A program made the position numbers and the translations under genes. The notes under the pieces are model-generated. The model worked only from the letters and a program-made list of their open reading frames with translations. It was not told where the DNA came from and made no database searches. A stretch of DNA of 10,898 nt from DASSTY01 sp035760645. GTDB lineage: Bacteria > Gemmatimonadota > Gemmatimonadetes > Gemmatimonadales > GWC2-71-9. How positions within the stretch are numbered: the first letter of the stretch is position 1; each line of letters opens with the position of its first letter. Below, one piece after another: positions 6,423 through 10,716 of this stretch. The stretch is taken from assembly GCA_035760645.1 (NCBI GenBank), contig DASTSO010000068.1, positions 1 to 10,898 on the forward strand. The letters run 5' to 3'.

Positions 6423-7171
6423 GCGAGCCCCGCGAAGAGGTCGTCGGCCGGGACGGCGGGGGGCGGCGCGCCCCAGCCCAGCCGGTAGGTCTCGCTCGCG
6501 AGCACCGCGTCGCGGTCGGGGCGCGCGAGGAAGAGCCGGTCGATCCCCGCCCGCTGCGTCCGGTGCGCGGCGAGTGCCGCGGCCTTGGCCGCGACCTGCG
6601 CCGCCGTGTCGACGAGGAAGTCCACGCCGGGGCGCGCGGCGAGGCGCGCGCGGTCGGTCTCCTCCCACGGCGCCACGGGCCCGACCCACACGACGCGGTC
6701 CGCGCGATGCGGCGCGCCGCACCCGGGAAGGGCGCGCGGATCGGCGGCCGCGGTCACGGCGTCGAGGGTGAAGCGGCTGATCGCGACGTGGTCGGGATGC
6801 AGGTTCCCGCCGTTCGGGTCGAAGGTGACGACGACCTGCGGCCGTGTGCGCCGCACGAGCGCGACCAGCGTGGCGCGGATCGCCTCGGGCGGCGCCTCGG
6901 CGAGGTGCTGATCCTCGTAGTCGAGCACGACGAGCTCGGCGACGCCCGCCGCGCGGGCCGCCTCGCGCAGCTCGGCCTCGCGCACGGCGGGCAGCGCCTC
7001 GATCGTGGCGAGCGGCGGGTGCCCCGTCGTGCCGCGCTGGCCGCGCGTCGCGCAGCAGAGCGCGACGCGCACGCCGGCGTCGGCGGCGCGGCGGATCGTG
7101 CCCGCGCTGAAGAAGCTCTCGTCGTCCGGATGGGCGAAGACGCAGAGGAGCGAGCGCATCGTCCCGCGCAT
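6419..7171 (-). CDS. PIG-L/LmbE-family zinc deacetylase
   Basis: A 250-residue protein of the family that includes MshB, BshB and PIG-L, which remove the acetyl group from N-acetylglucosamine conjugates (GlcNAc-inositol, GlcNAc-malate) or related metabolites. The signature AHPDDE lies at residues 13-18 (His14 and Asp17 as zinc ligands, Asp16 as general base) and the second motif LHPDHVA at 124-130 supplies His128 as third ligand and His125 in the active site. Further family features are the CCATRGQRGTTG loop, LREAARAAGV, and VTFDPNGGNLHPDH. All key residues are intact. The start may be ATG 7171 or ATG 7159 (four codons shorter); neither has a strong ribosome binding site and 7171 is kept because it is closer to the upstream stop (14 bp gap). 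Cytoplasmic. Whether it serves low-molecular-weight thiol synthesis cannot be judged, as no companion glycosyltransferase or ligase is visible here. Confidence 0.92.
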   Translation of the reverse strand: MRGTMRSLLCVFAHPDDESFFSAGTIRRAADAGVRVALCCATRGQRGTTGHPPLATIEALPAVREAELREAARAAGVAELVVLDYEDQHLAEAPPEAIRATLVALVRRTRPQVVVTFDPNGGNLHPDHVAISRFTLDAVTAAADPRALPGCGAPHRADRVVWVGPVAPWEETDRARLAARPGVDFLVDTAAQVAAKAAALAAHRTQRAGIDRLFLARPDRDAVLASETYRLGWGAPPPAVPADDLFAGLA

Positions 7172-7185
7172 GGCGCCGCGGCCGC

Positions 7186-7413
7186 CTAGGCGACCCCGGT
7201 GGCGTGGCCGCTCGCGGCGAGCGCGGCCTGGATGCGCGAAACGACGGCCATCGGGTGCTCCACCTCGACGACGAGCCGGTCGTAGCGCTCGCCCTCGAGC
7301 TCGACGACGATCGCGCGCTCGGCGTCGTGCACGTCCCAGAAGGTGCGGCGGCCGTCCTGGAGGAAGGTGCCGGCGGTGATGATGCCCGGGATGTGCGTCC
7401 CCGGCAGCCGCAT
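7186..7413 (-). CDS. C-terminal part of an amber-split PH-like small protein
   Basis: A 75-residue reading frame beginning MRLPGTHIPGIITAGTF and including TFWDVHDAERAIVVELEGERYDRLVVEVE. From memory, this is the second half of a common 110-130-residue bacterial protein of unknown function with a PH-like beta fold, in which the same sequence continues directly from a LWALKSRL...PLAHV first half. Here the two halves are in the same frame and separated only by TAG-TGG-AAG-GGG (7425-7414), so the ATG is probably an internal Met of the original protein, not an evolved start. It could still be used for reinitiation: it is four codons after the amber stop and a purine-rich GGAAGGGG lies directly before it, though too close to be an ideal ribosome binding site. 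Alone it would lack the first beta strands of the fold. Confidence 0.65.
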   Translation of the reverse strand: MRLPGTHIPGIITAGTFLQDGRRTFWDVHDAERAIVVELEGERYDRLVVEVEHPMAVVSRIQAALAASGHATGVA

Positions 7414-7422
7414 CCCCTTCCA

Positions 7423-7566
7423 CTACCCGCGCGCGATCTGCGGATCCGCCCGCACCGCGCGCACGTGCGCGAGCGGCACGGCGAGCCGGCTCTTCAGCGC
7501 CCAGAGCTTGTCCCAGCCCTCGACTTCGACGTGCAGCGTCCCGTCGCGGATCTCGATCGTGACCAT
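7423..7566 (-). pseudogene. N-terminal part of the PH-like protein, ended by an in-frame amber codon
   Basis: The gene starts at ATG 7566 with a good CAGGAGC ribosome binding site about 8 bases upstream and encodes 47 residues (MVTIEIRDGTLHVEVEG, then WDKLWALKSRLAVPLAHV and ADPQIARG) before a TAG at 7425-7423. Translation through the TAG would give a 126-residue protein spanning 7566-7186 with no shift of frame, the length I expect for the intact family. In the homologues I remember, the segment at the break often reads Trp-Trp-Lys/His-Gly or similar; here it is stop-Trp-Lys-Gly, so a TGG to TAG change is the simplest explanation. Either a recent nonsense mutation, a sequencing error, or read-through would account for it. 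The protein has no signal peptide. The good ribosome binding site and lack of other damage suggest that, if real, the mutation is recent. Confidence 0.65.
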
Positions 7567-7619
7567 CGCGAAGCTCCTGGAGAGAGTCGCCGTGAGCGGC
7601 GCCCGAGCGGCGCCGGCGC

Positions 7620-7811
7620 TCAGGGCCGCAGCTGCCGCCGGCCCCAGCGCACGAGCGCCGTGCCGACCACGACCGCGACGAGCCCGATCCCGGCGAGCGA
7701 CCAGCTCACCGGTCCCCCCTCGAGCAGTCCGCGGCCGCCGAACCAGAGATAGACCAGCCCGAAGACGGTGAAGGCCCAGCCGAAGAAGACGAACGCGCGC
7801 GAGTAGCGCAT
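7620..7811 (-). CDS. Small two-helix membrane protein
   Basis: A 63-residue protein starting at ATG 7811, with AGGAG about 7 bases upstream. Residues about 6-25 (AFVFFGWAFTVFGLVYLWF) and 36-54 (SWSLAGIGLVAVVVGTALV) are two transmembrane helices, joined by a short GGRGLLEGGPV loop; the C-terminus RWGRRQLRP is basic and should face the cytoplasm. By the positive-inside rule both ends are probably cytoplasmic. It is the first gene of the leftward run and lies 53 bp before the PH-like gene. No family name can be given; such proteins are common and mostly uncharacterised. Longer readings upstream overlap the divergent gene and are unlikely. Confidence 0.75.
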   Translation of the reverse strand: MRYSRAFVFFGWAFTVFGLVYLWFGGRGLLEGGPVSWSLAGIGLVAVVVGTALVRWGRRQLRP

Positions 7812-7904
7812 CGGGTGCTCCTGGGAGAGGACGTCGCGGGCGAATCTTCCGGGGCGGCCGCTCCGTAGAGGGCCACCCCATCGCATCTTCATCGGGAGTC
7901 CTGC
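7812..7904. promoter_or_regulatory. Divergent intergenic region with the presumed promoters of both directions
   Basis: This 93-bp gap separates the start codons of the leftward run (7811) and the rightward gene (7905). Both ribosome binding sites lie in it: CAGGAG on the minus strand and GGGAG on the plus strand. Promoters for both must be here or inside the neighbouring genes, but I see no convincing -35/-10 pair; the AT-richest parts are gaatcttcc (about 7842-7850) and atcgcatcttcat (about 7880-7892). A short inverted repeat CTCC-tg-GGAG (7819-7828) overlaps the leftward ribosome binding site. Confidence 0.4.
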
Positions 7905-8492
7905 ATGCTGCTTCGTACCACCGCGCTCGCGCTCGTTCTCGGCACGCTCGCCGACGCCCGACCCGGCACCGAGGCCCCGGCGCGGAGCGCCGCGCCGCAC
8001 GCCGTGTCGAGCGTCGCCCCGACCAGCGCGACCCGCATCGCGGCCGATTCGCTGCCCGCGTGGGCCCGCTGGCTCGAGGGGCGCTGGGGCTGCACCGGCG
8101 CCTTCGCGAGCGGGCGGCCGATCGCGGCCGACGTCGCCTTCGCCGCGGAGCTCGGCAACCGCTGGCTCGCCTACCGGCACATGGACCGCGCGCCGGCGAG
8201 CTATCAGGCCTTCGCCCTCCTCGGTCCGCTCACGCCGGCCGACACCGGGCGGCTCGTCGCCGTGCTGCACGACAACGGGGGCGGCCAGCGGCGCTTCACG
8301 AGCGCCGGGTGGCGCGACGGCGCGCTCGTCCTCCTGCGCGACTCGACCGAGGCGGGCGCCCGCCCCGAGCGCTTCATCTGGCGCCGCACGAGCGACTCGA
8401 CCTACTGGTTCGCCTGGGAGCTGCGCCGCACGCCGGGCGGCCCGTGGACGCTGGGCGACTCGCTCGGCTGCCGCCGCACCGCCGGCCGCTGA
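7905..8492 (+). CDS. Exported DUF1579-like protein
   Basis: A 195-residue protein on the plus strand, with GGGAG about 6 bases before ATG 7905. Residues 1-19 (MLLRTTALALVLGTLADA) look like a signal peptide. After a disordered A/P/T-rich stretch the domain begins at LPAWARWLEGRWGCTGAF, then FAAELGNRWLAYRHMD, YQAFALLG, RRFTSAGWRDGALVLLRD, ERFIWRRTSDSTYWFAWEL, and ends GDSLGCRRT. A W-x-C-x-G start with repeated beta strands and Trp/Tyr residues is typical of the DUF1579/THAP4-like beta-barrel proteins, which hold a small ligand (heme in nitrobindins), but the His ligand of nitrobindin cannot be identified here. Two Cys near the ends of the domain may pair in the periplasm. It diverges from the long leftward run and meets the SDR gene tail to tail. 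Confidence 0.8.
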   Translation: MLLRTTALALVLGTLADARPGTEAPARSAAPHAVSSVAPTSATRIAADSLPAWARWLEGRWGCTGAFASGRPIAADVAFAAELGNRWLAYRHMDRAPASYQAFALLGPLTPADTGRLVAVLHDNGGGQRRFTSAGWRDGALVLLRDSTEAGARPERFIWRRTSDSTYWFAWELRRTPGGPWTLGDSLGCRRTAGR

Positions 8493-8528
8493 GCACGCCG
8501 GGCGCCTGAGCGCCCGGCGTGCTCAGCG
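8487..8528. terminator. Bidirectional terminator hairpin holding both stop codons
   Basis: A perfect inverted repeat: 8487-8505 (CGCTGAGCACGCCGGGCGC) pairs base for base with 8510-8528, with a four-base loop CTGA. The TGA of the rightward gene (8490-8492) and the TGA of the leftward SDR gene (8525-8523) are at equivalent positions in the two arms. There is no T-run on either side, so if it ends transcription it does so as a strong GC hairpin or with Rho; it may also protect the 3' ends of both transcripts. Confidence 0.85.
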
Positions 8529-9125
8529 GGTCCGGTGCGGCTCGAGCACCCGTCCCGTCTCGCGGCCCTCGACGCTCGCCACGTAGCTCTCCGCCACCAC
8601 CGCGGCGGGGAGCCCGCCGGCGGGGTCGCGGCCCATGGCCGCGAGCGTCTCGCTCACCCACGGCGGGCTCACCACGTTGATGCGCTCGCCCCGCGGCAGC
8701 TCGAGCGCGGCGGCGCGGGTGAAGCCCTCGAGCGCGGCGTTGACGAGCGCGATGGCCGCGGTGCCGGGCGAGGGGGCGCGCGCGAGGATCCCGCTCGTCA
8801 GCGTGAAGGAGCCGCCGTCGCGCACGGCGTCCAGGCCGAGGCGCACCAGATTCACCTGGCCCATCAGCTTGTCGCCGAGCGACTGCGCGAAGTCCTCGTC
8901 GGCGAGTTCGGCGAGCGGCTTGAACGCCGCGTCGCCGGCGGCCGAGACGACCGCGTCCACCGGCCCGATGCGGCCGTAGAGCGCGCGGATGGACTCGGGG
9001 TCGCGGAGGTCCACCCGCTCCGGCGCGTGCCGCCGGCTCGCGGCGACGATCTCGTGCCGCGGCGCGAGCGCCGCGACGACCGCGCGCCCGATGGTGCCGG
9101 TCGCTCCCACGACGAGGATCCGCAT
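8523..9125 (-). CDS. Atypical short-chain dehydrogenase/reductase without YxxxK
   Basis: A 200-residue protein of the SDR fold, starting at ATG 9125 with GGGAGG about 9 bases upstream (an out-of-frame ATG lies 4 bases earlier). The nucleotide-binding start is RILVVGATGTIGRAVVAAL, followed by VDLRDPESIRALYGRIGPVDAVVSAAG (the NAG-like strand), DKLMGQVNLVRLGLDAV, and SFTLTSGILA with the Ser of the catalytic set. The expected Tyr-x3-Lys is missing: the equivalent segment reads PGTAAIALVNAALEGF, with Ile and Asn where Tyr and Lys should be. The C-terminal INVVSPPWV loop is intact. I recall a widespread subfamily with PGSAAISMVNAALEGF at this place, so the loss is a family feature, not a local mutation. 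It may bind NADP(H) without classical SDR catalysis. Cytoplasmic; function unknown. Confidence 0.88.
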   Translation of the reverse strand: MRILVVGATGTIGRAVVAALAPRHEIVAASRRHAPERVDLRDPESIRALYGRIGPVDAVVSAAGDAAFKPLAELADEDFAQSLGDKLMGQVNLVRLGLDAVRDGGSFTLTSGILARAPSPGTAAIALVNAALEGFTRAAALELPRGERINVVSPPWVSETLAAMGRDPAGGLPAAVVAESYVASVEGRETGRVLEPHRTR

Positions 9126-9140
9126 TCATTCCCCTCCCGG

Positions 9141-9644
9141 TCAGGCAATCGATTCCGACGAGCCGCCGGACGCCGCGTGCGCCGGGGACGCATTTCCGTT
9201 CAGGTGCGCGCGCCAGAGCACGACGACCACCACCACGTTGAGCAGGAGCGTCACCACGCTCACCCAGCTCGGGTGCCGCCACAGCTCGCGCACCTCGAGC
9301 GGGACGTAGAGCGCGCCGGTGGCGACGCCGAACGCGCGCGCCCACGGCGCGCCGCGCCACAGCCCGAACGCCTCGGCGAAGCGCACCAGCGCGTAGGCCG
9401 CGGCGCCGGCCGCGAGCCAGCGCAGCCGCGGCTCGGTGAGACGCTCCGCCGCGGCGAGGAAGATGCGCGGCGTGTGGCGCGCGGGATCGAGGTGCAGGTG
9501 CCGCACCAGCCGCTCGGCGAAGGCCTGCGCGCCCGCGGGCCCTGCCCGCAGGAGCGCCGTCCCGGCGGCGACGACGAGCGCGCCCTTCCCCGCTTCGAGC
9601 ACCGCGACCGTGCGCAGCGCGCGGCGGTCAGCGAGCGGGCGCAC
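9141..9644 (-). CDS. DUF2127 family membrane protein
   Basis: A 167-residue integral membrane protein. Hydrophobic segments lie at about residues 13-32 (VAVLEAGKGALVVAAGTALL), 73-95 (RWLAAGAAAYALVRFAEAFGLW) and 125-143 (VSVVTLLLNVVVVVVLW), with a weaker one near 103-117 (AFGVATGALYVPLEV). The pattern LEAGKGALVV, then LDPARHTPRIF, YALVRFAEAFGLWRGAPWA, YVPLEVRELWRHP and LLLNVVVVVVLW matches the DUF2127 family, which has no assigned function. The start is GTG 9644, overlapping the upstream gene by 17 bp and giving the expected N-terminus; no good ribosome binding site is visible, so it is probably translated by coupling. The C-terminal HLNGNASPAHAASGG tail is hydrophilic. It lies 15 bp upstream of the SDR gene, likely in the same transcript. 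Confidence 0.85.
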   Translation of the reverse strand: MRPLADRRALRTVAVLEAGKGALVVAAGTALLRAGPAGAQAFAERLVRHLHLDPARHTPRIFLAAAERLTEPRLRWLAAGAAAYALVRFAEAFGLWRGAPWARAFGVATGALYVPLEVRELWRHPSWVSVVTLLLNVVVVVVLWRAHLNGNASPAHAASGGSSESIA

Positions 9645-9996
9645 CCGCCGCGGTCACGTGCGCGCCGCCGGGATGCGTCACGAGCTGCACGGTGCAGCCC
9701 GCGGCGATCGTGTCGAGCAGCACGCCGACGAGCACCGTGTAGCCCGGATCGGTGCGGCCGAGCTCGCCGGTGGGATCGAGCGCCGCGACCACCGCGGGCG
9801 GCAGGCGGAGGCGGCGGATCACCTGCTCGGCGCCGATCGACGCGTCGCGGTCGATGGCGTCGAGGATCGCGCGCGCCCGCCGGACCTCGGCGGGGCCGGG
9901 GCGCAGAACGGCGACGATCTCGGTGTCGGCGTCGGGCGCGGCCGCCACGGCGGGCACGGCGGTGGTGGCGAACGAACGGGGGCTCGGGGAGTGCAT
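9628..9996 (-). CDS. Hypothetical protein, 122 aa
   Basis: Read from ATG 9996, with GGAG about 8 bases upstream. The reading frame continues further upstream but over the palindrome-rich gap, so the ATG is preferred. The first 30 or so residues (MHSPSPRSFATTAVPAVAAAP) are Ala/Pro/Ser-rich and likely disordered or a weak export signal. The rest is a compact predicted domain: DTEIVAVLRPGPAEVRRARAILDAIDRDASIGAEQVIRRLRLPPAVVAALDPTGELG, then YTVLVGVLLDTIAAGCTVQLVTHPGGAHVTA. The regular helices resemble a small helix-turn-helix or regulatory domain, but no sequence motif confirms this. It shares 17 bp with the DUF2127 gene, which suggests they work together. Not recognised. Confidence 0.65.
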   Translation of the reverse strand: MHSPSPRSFATTAVPAVAAAPDADTEIVAVLRPGPAEVRRARAILDAIDRDASIGAEQVIRRLRLPPAVVAALDPTGELGRTDPGYTVLVGVLLDTIAAGCTVQLVTHPGGAHVTAAGAPAR

Positions 9997-10030
9997 CCAG
10001 GGCTCCAGGGGGGTCGAGGCCGGCGGGCGG

Positions 10031-10049
10031 CCGGGACGTCGTGTCCCGG
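10031..10049. terminator. Short GC-rich hairpin upstream of the 122-aa gene
   Basis: CCGGGAC (10031-10037) pairs perfectly with GTCCCGG (10043-10049) around a five-base loop gtcgt. It lies between the end of the 57-aa gene and the start of the 122-aa gene on the minus strand, so it would be in the leader of the latter or form part of a terminator for the former. No T-run follows. Confidence 0.4.
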
Positions 10050-10070
10050 CGCGCCGCTCCGTGGAACATA

Positions 10071-10102
10071 ACGCCGATCGGCGTGCGGGCCGATCGGCCC
10101 GC
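10071..10102. promoter_or_regulatory. Two adjacent perfect palindromes with the same GCCGATCGGC core
   Basis: ACGCCGATCGGCGT at 10071-10084 (14 bp) and GCGGGCCGATCGGCCCGC at 10085-10102 (18 bp) are each identical to their own reverse complement and abut each other. Both hold GCCGATCGGC (10073-10082 and 10089-10098), with centres 16 bp apart. They lie 3 bp past the stop of the leftward 57-aa gene and about 75 bp before the start of the 122-aa gene. As RNA they give two hairpins with GATC loops, which fits a terminator; as DNA the double dyad fits an operator for a dimeric regulator. The sequence does not decide between them. Confidence 0.6.
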
Positions 10103-10105
10103 CGC

Positions 10106-10279
10106 TCAGGGGGCCAGGCCGAGGGCCTGCCGCGCCCGCTCGGCGAGCTCGTCGGCCGCATCCAGCGCGAGACTCACCGCCTGGCGCAGCAGCGCGCCGA
10201 GCCGCGGGCTCCGCCGGTGGACGATCGCCGTGCCCGGTGTGGGCTCGGGGGTGGAGTCGGGGGGGAAGTCGTCGGGCAT
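10106..10279 (-). CDS. Small hypothetical protein, 57 aa
   Basis: Read from ATG 10279 with GGAG about 6 bases upstream. The protein starts with a Pro/Asp/Thr-rich disordered stretch (MPDDFPPDSTPEPTPGTAIV) followed by a basic HRRSPRLG and an amphipathic helix ALLRQAVSLALDAADELAERARQALGL that could make a coiled coil or lie on a membrane. No Cys, no signal peptide. I do not recognise it. A longer reading from a GTG or ATG farther upstream would run through the hairpin at 10313-10335 and is less likely. The two palindromes that follow its stop support a real transcript end here. Confidence 0.5.
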   Translation of the reverse strand: MPDDFPPDSTPEPTPGTAIVHRRSPRLGALLRQAVSLALDAADELAERARQALGLAP

Positions 10280-10312
10280 GGAGCGCTCCCGCGTCGTCAG
10301 GATGGTACGCGC

Positions 10313-10335
10313 CGGCCGGGCACCGCGCCCGGCCG
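10313..10335. terminator. Hairpin between the two small leftward genes
   Basis: CGGCCGGGC (10313-10321) pairs perfectly with GCCCGGCCG (10327-10335) over a five-base loop accgc. Together with the repeat at 10351-10384 it lies between the 53-aa frame and the 57-aa gene, in the position of a terminator for the former or a leader structure for the latter. No T-run. Confidence 0.45.
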
Positions 10336-10350
10336 CTCCATGCAATCTAC

Positions 10351-10384
10351 GCGTCTCCCGCGCCGTGCGACTCCCGGGAGACGC
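10351..10384 (-). terminator. Hairpin directly after the stop of the 53-aa frame
   Basis: GCGTCTCCCG (10351-10360) and CGGGAGACGC (10375-10384) form a perfect 10-bp stem around a 14-base loop. On the minus strand the stem begins at the base after the TAG of the 53-aa frame (10387-10385) and is followed by GTAGATTGCATGG, which is only mildly AT-rich. The placement is what is expected of a terminator and is the best support for the short gene. The inner CTCCCGGGAG (10371-10380) is itself a palindrome. Confidence 0.55.
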
Positions 10385-10546
10385 CTAGCGGCGCGTGGCC
10401 TCCGCGACCCCGCCGCGGGTGGCGGGGTCGCCCCAGGTGCCCGTGCCGCGCGCGCCGGCGAAGGTGAGCCGCACCGGATAGGTCTGGTGCATCGGCAGGC
10501 CGAACGCGAGGCGCGGTGCGAGAGCGAGCAGAGGCAGCGGAGTCAT
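10385..10546 (-). CDS. Possible small protein, 53 aa
   Basis: An ATG at 10546 opens a 53-residue frame (MTPLPLLALAPRLAFGLPM, then HQTYPVRLTFAGARGTGTWG, ending VAEATRR) closed by TAG at 10387-10385. The first 18 residues are hydrophobic and could be a short signal peptide or leader; the HQTYPVRLTFAG part looks like a beta strand of an exported protein. There is no clear ribosome binding site, and an 11-bp hairpin lies inside the coding part. In favour are the terminator-like stem that starts right after the stop and the lack of any better reading for this stretch. It may also be a remnant of a longer gene. Family not recognised. Confidence 0.35.
   Translation of the reverse strand: MTPLPLLALAPRLAFGLPMHQTYPVRLTFAGARGTGTWGDPATRGGVAEATRR
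10404..10431. repeat. 11-bp perfect inverted repeat
   Basis: GCGACCCCGCC (10404-10414) pairs perfectly with GGCGGGGTCGC (10421-10431) with a six-base loop gcgggt. It falls in the last third of the 53-aa frame on the minus strand. With the stems at 10313-10335 and 10351-10384 it is the third stable inverted repeat within 120 bp. Confidence 0.7.
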
Positions 10547-10706
10547 GGGTCGGGGGGCGAAGGGTCGCGGGTCGTCGAGCTCGGGCGCTCCCTGGACACG
10601 CGCCCGGCCGAAACGGTGGGCTCGCCCGCACTCCCCGCGGTGATCCGCATCCCGTCGCGCCGGCGGGCGCCGGCCTAGGTTGCGAGCGCGGGAGAAGTCG
10701 CAGACC
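10547..10706. other. Divergent non-coding gap before the rightward gene
   Basis: About 160 bp between the start of the possible 53-aa gene and the ribosome binding site of the rightward gene. It should hold the promoter of the rightward gene, but I see no recognisable -35/-10 pair; cctaggttg (about 10674-10682) is the only AT-leaning spot at a suitable distance. A direct repeat gcgccgg-cgg-gcgccgg lies at about 10658-10674. Nothing else is seen. Confidence 0.35.
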
Positions 10707-10712
10707 AGGAGG
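10707..10712 (+). promoter_or_regulatory. Strong ribosome binding site of the rightward gene
   Basis: A full AGGAGG lies four bases before ATG 10717. It is the best match to the anti-Shine-Dalgarno sequence among the plus-strand starts and decides the start of a gene that is cut by the window edge. Confidence 0.7.
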
Positions 10713-10716
10713 TCCC

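Noticed and set aside
6419..7171. Bacillithiol or mycothiol deacetylase (BshB/MshB) by name
   Set aside because: The motifs fit the whole PIG-L/LmbE family and no glycosyltransferase or cysteine ligase partner is in view, so a specific name is not supported.
7567..7619. Possible terminator in the 53-bp gap (gagcggcgccggcgctc)
   Set aside because: Only a five-base stem with a seven-base loop, no T-run, and the genes on both sides are probably in one transcript.
8535..10388. 617-residue plus-strand frame opposite the SDR, DUF2127 and 122-aa genes
   Set aside because: Antisense to three well-supported genes, crosses a palindrome-rich gap, and reads as Arg-rich low-complexity sequence.
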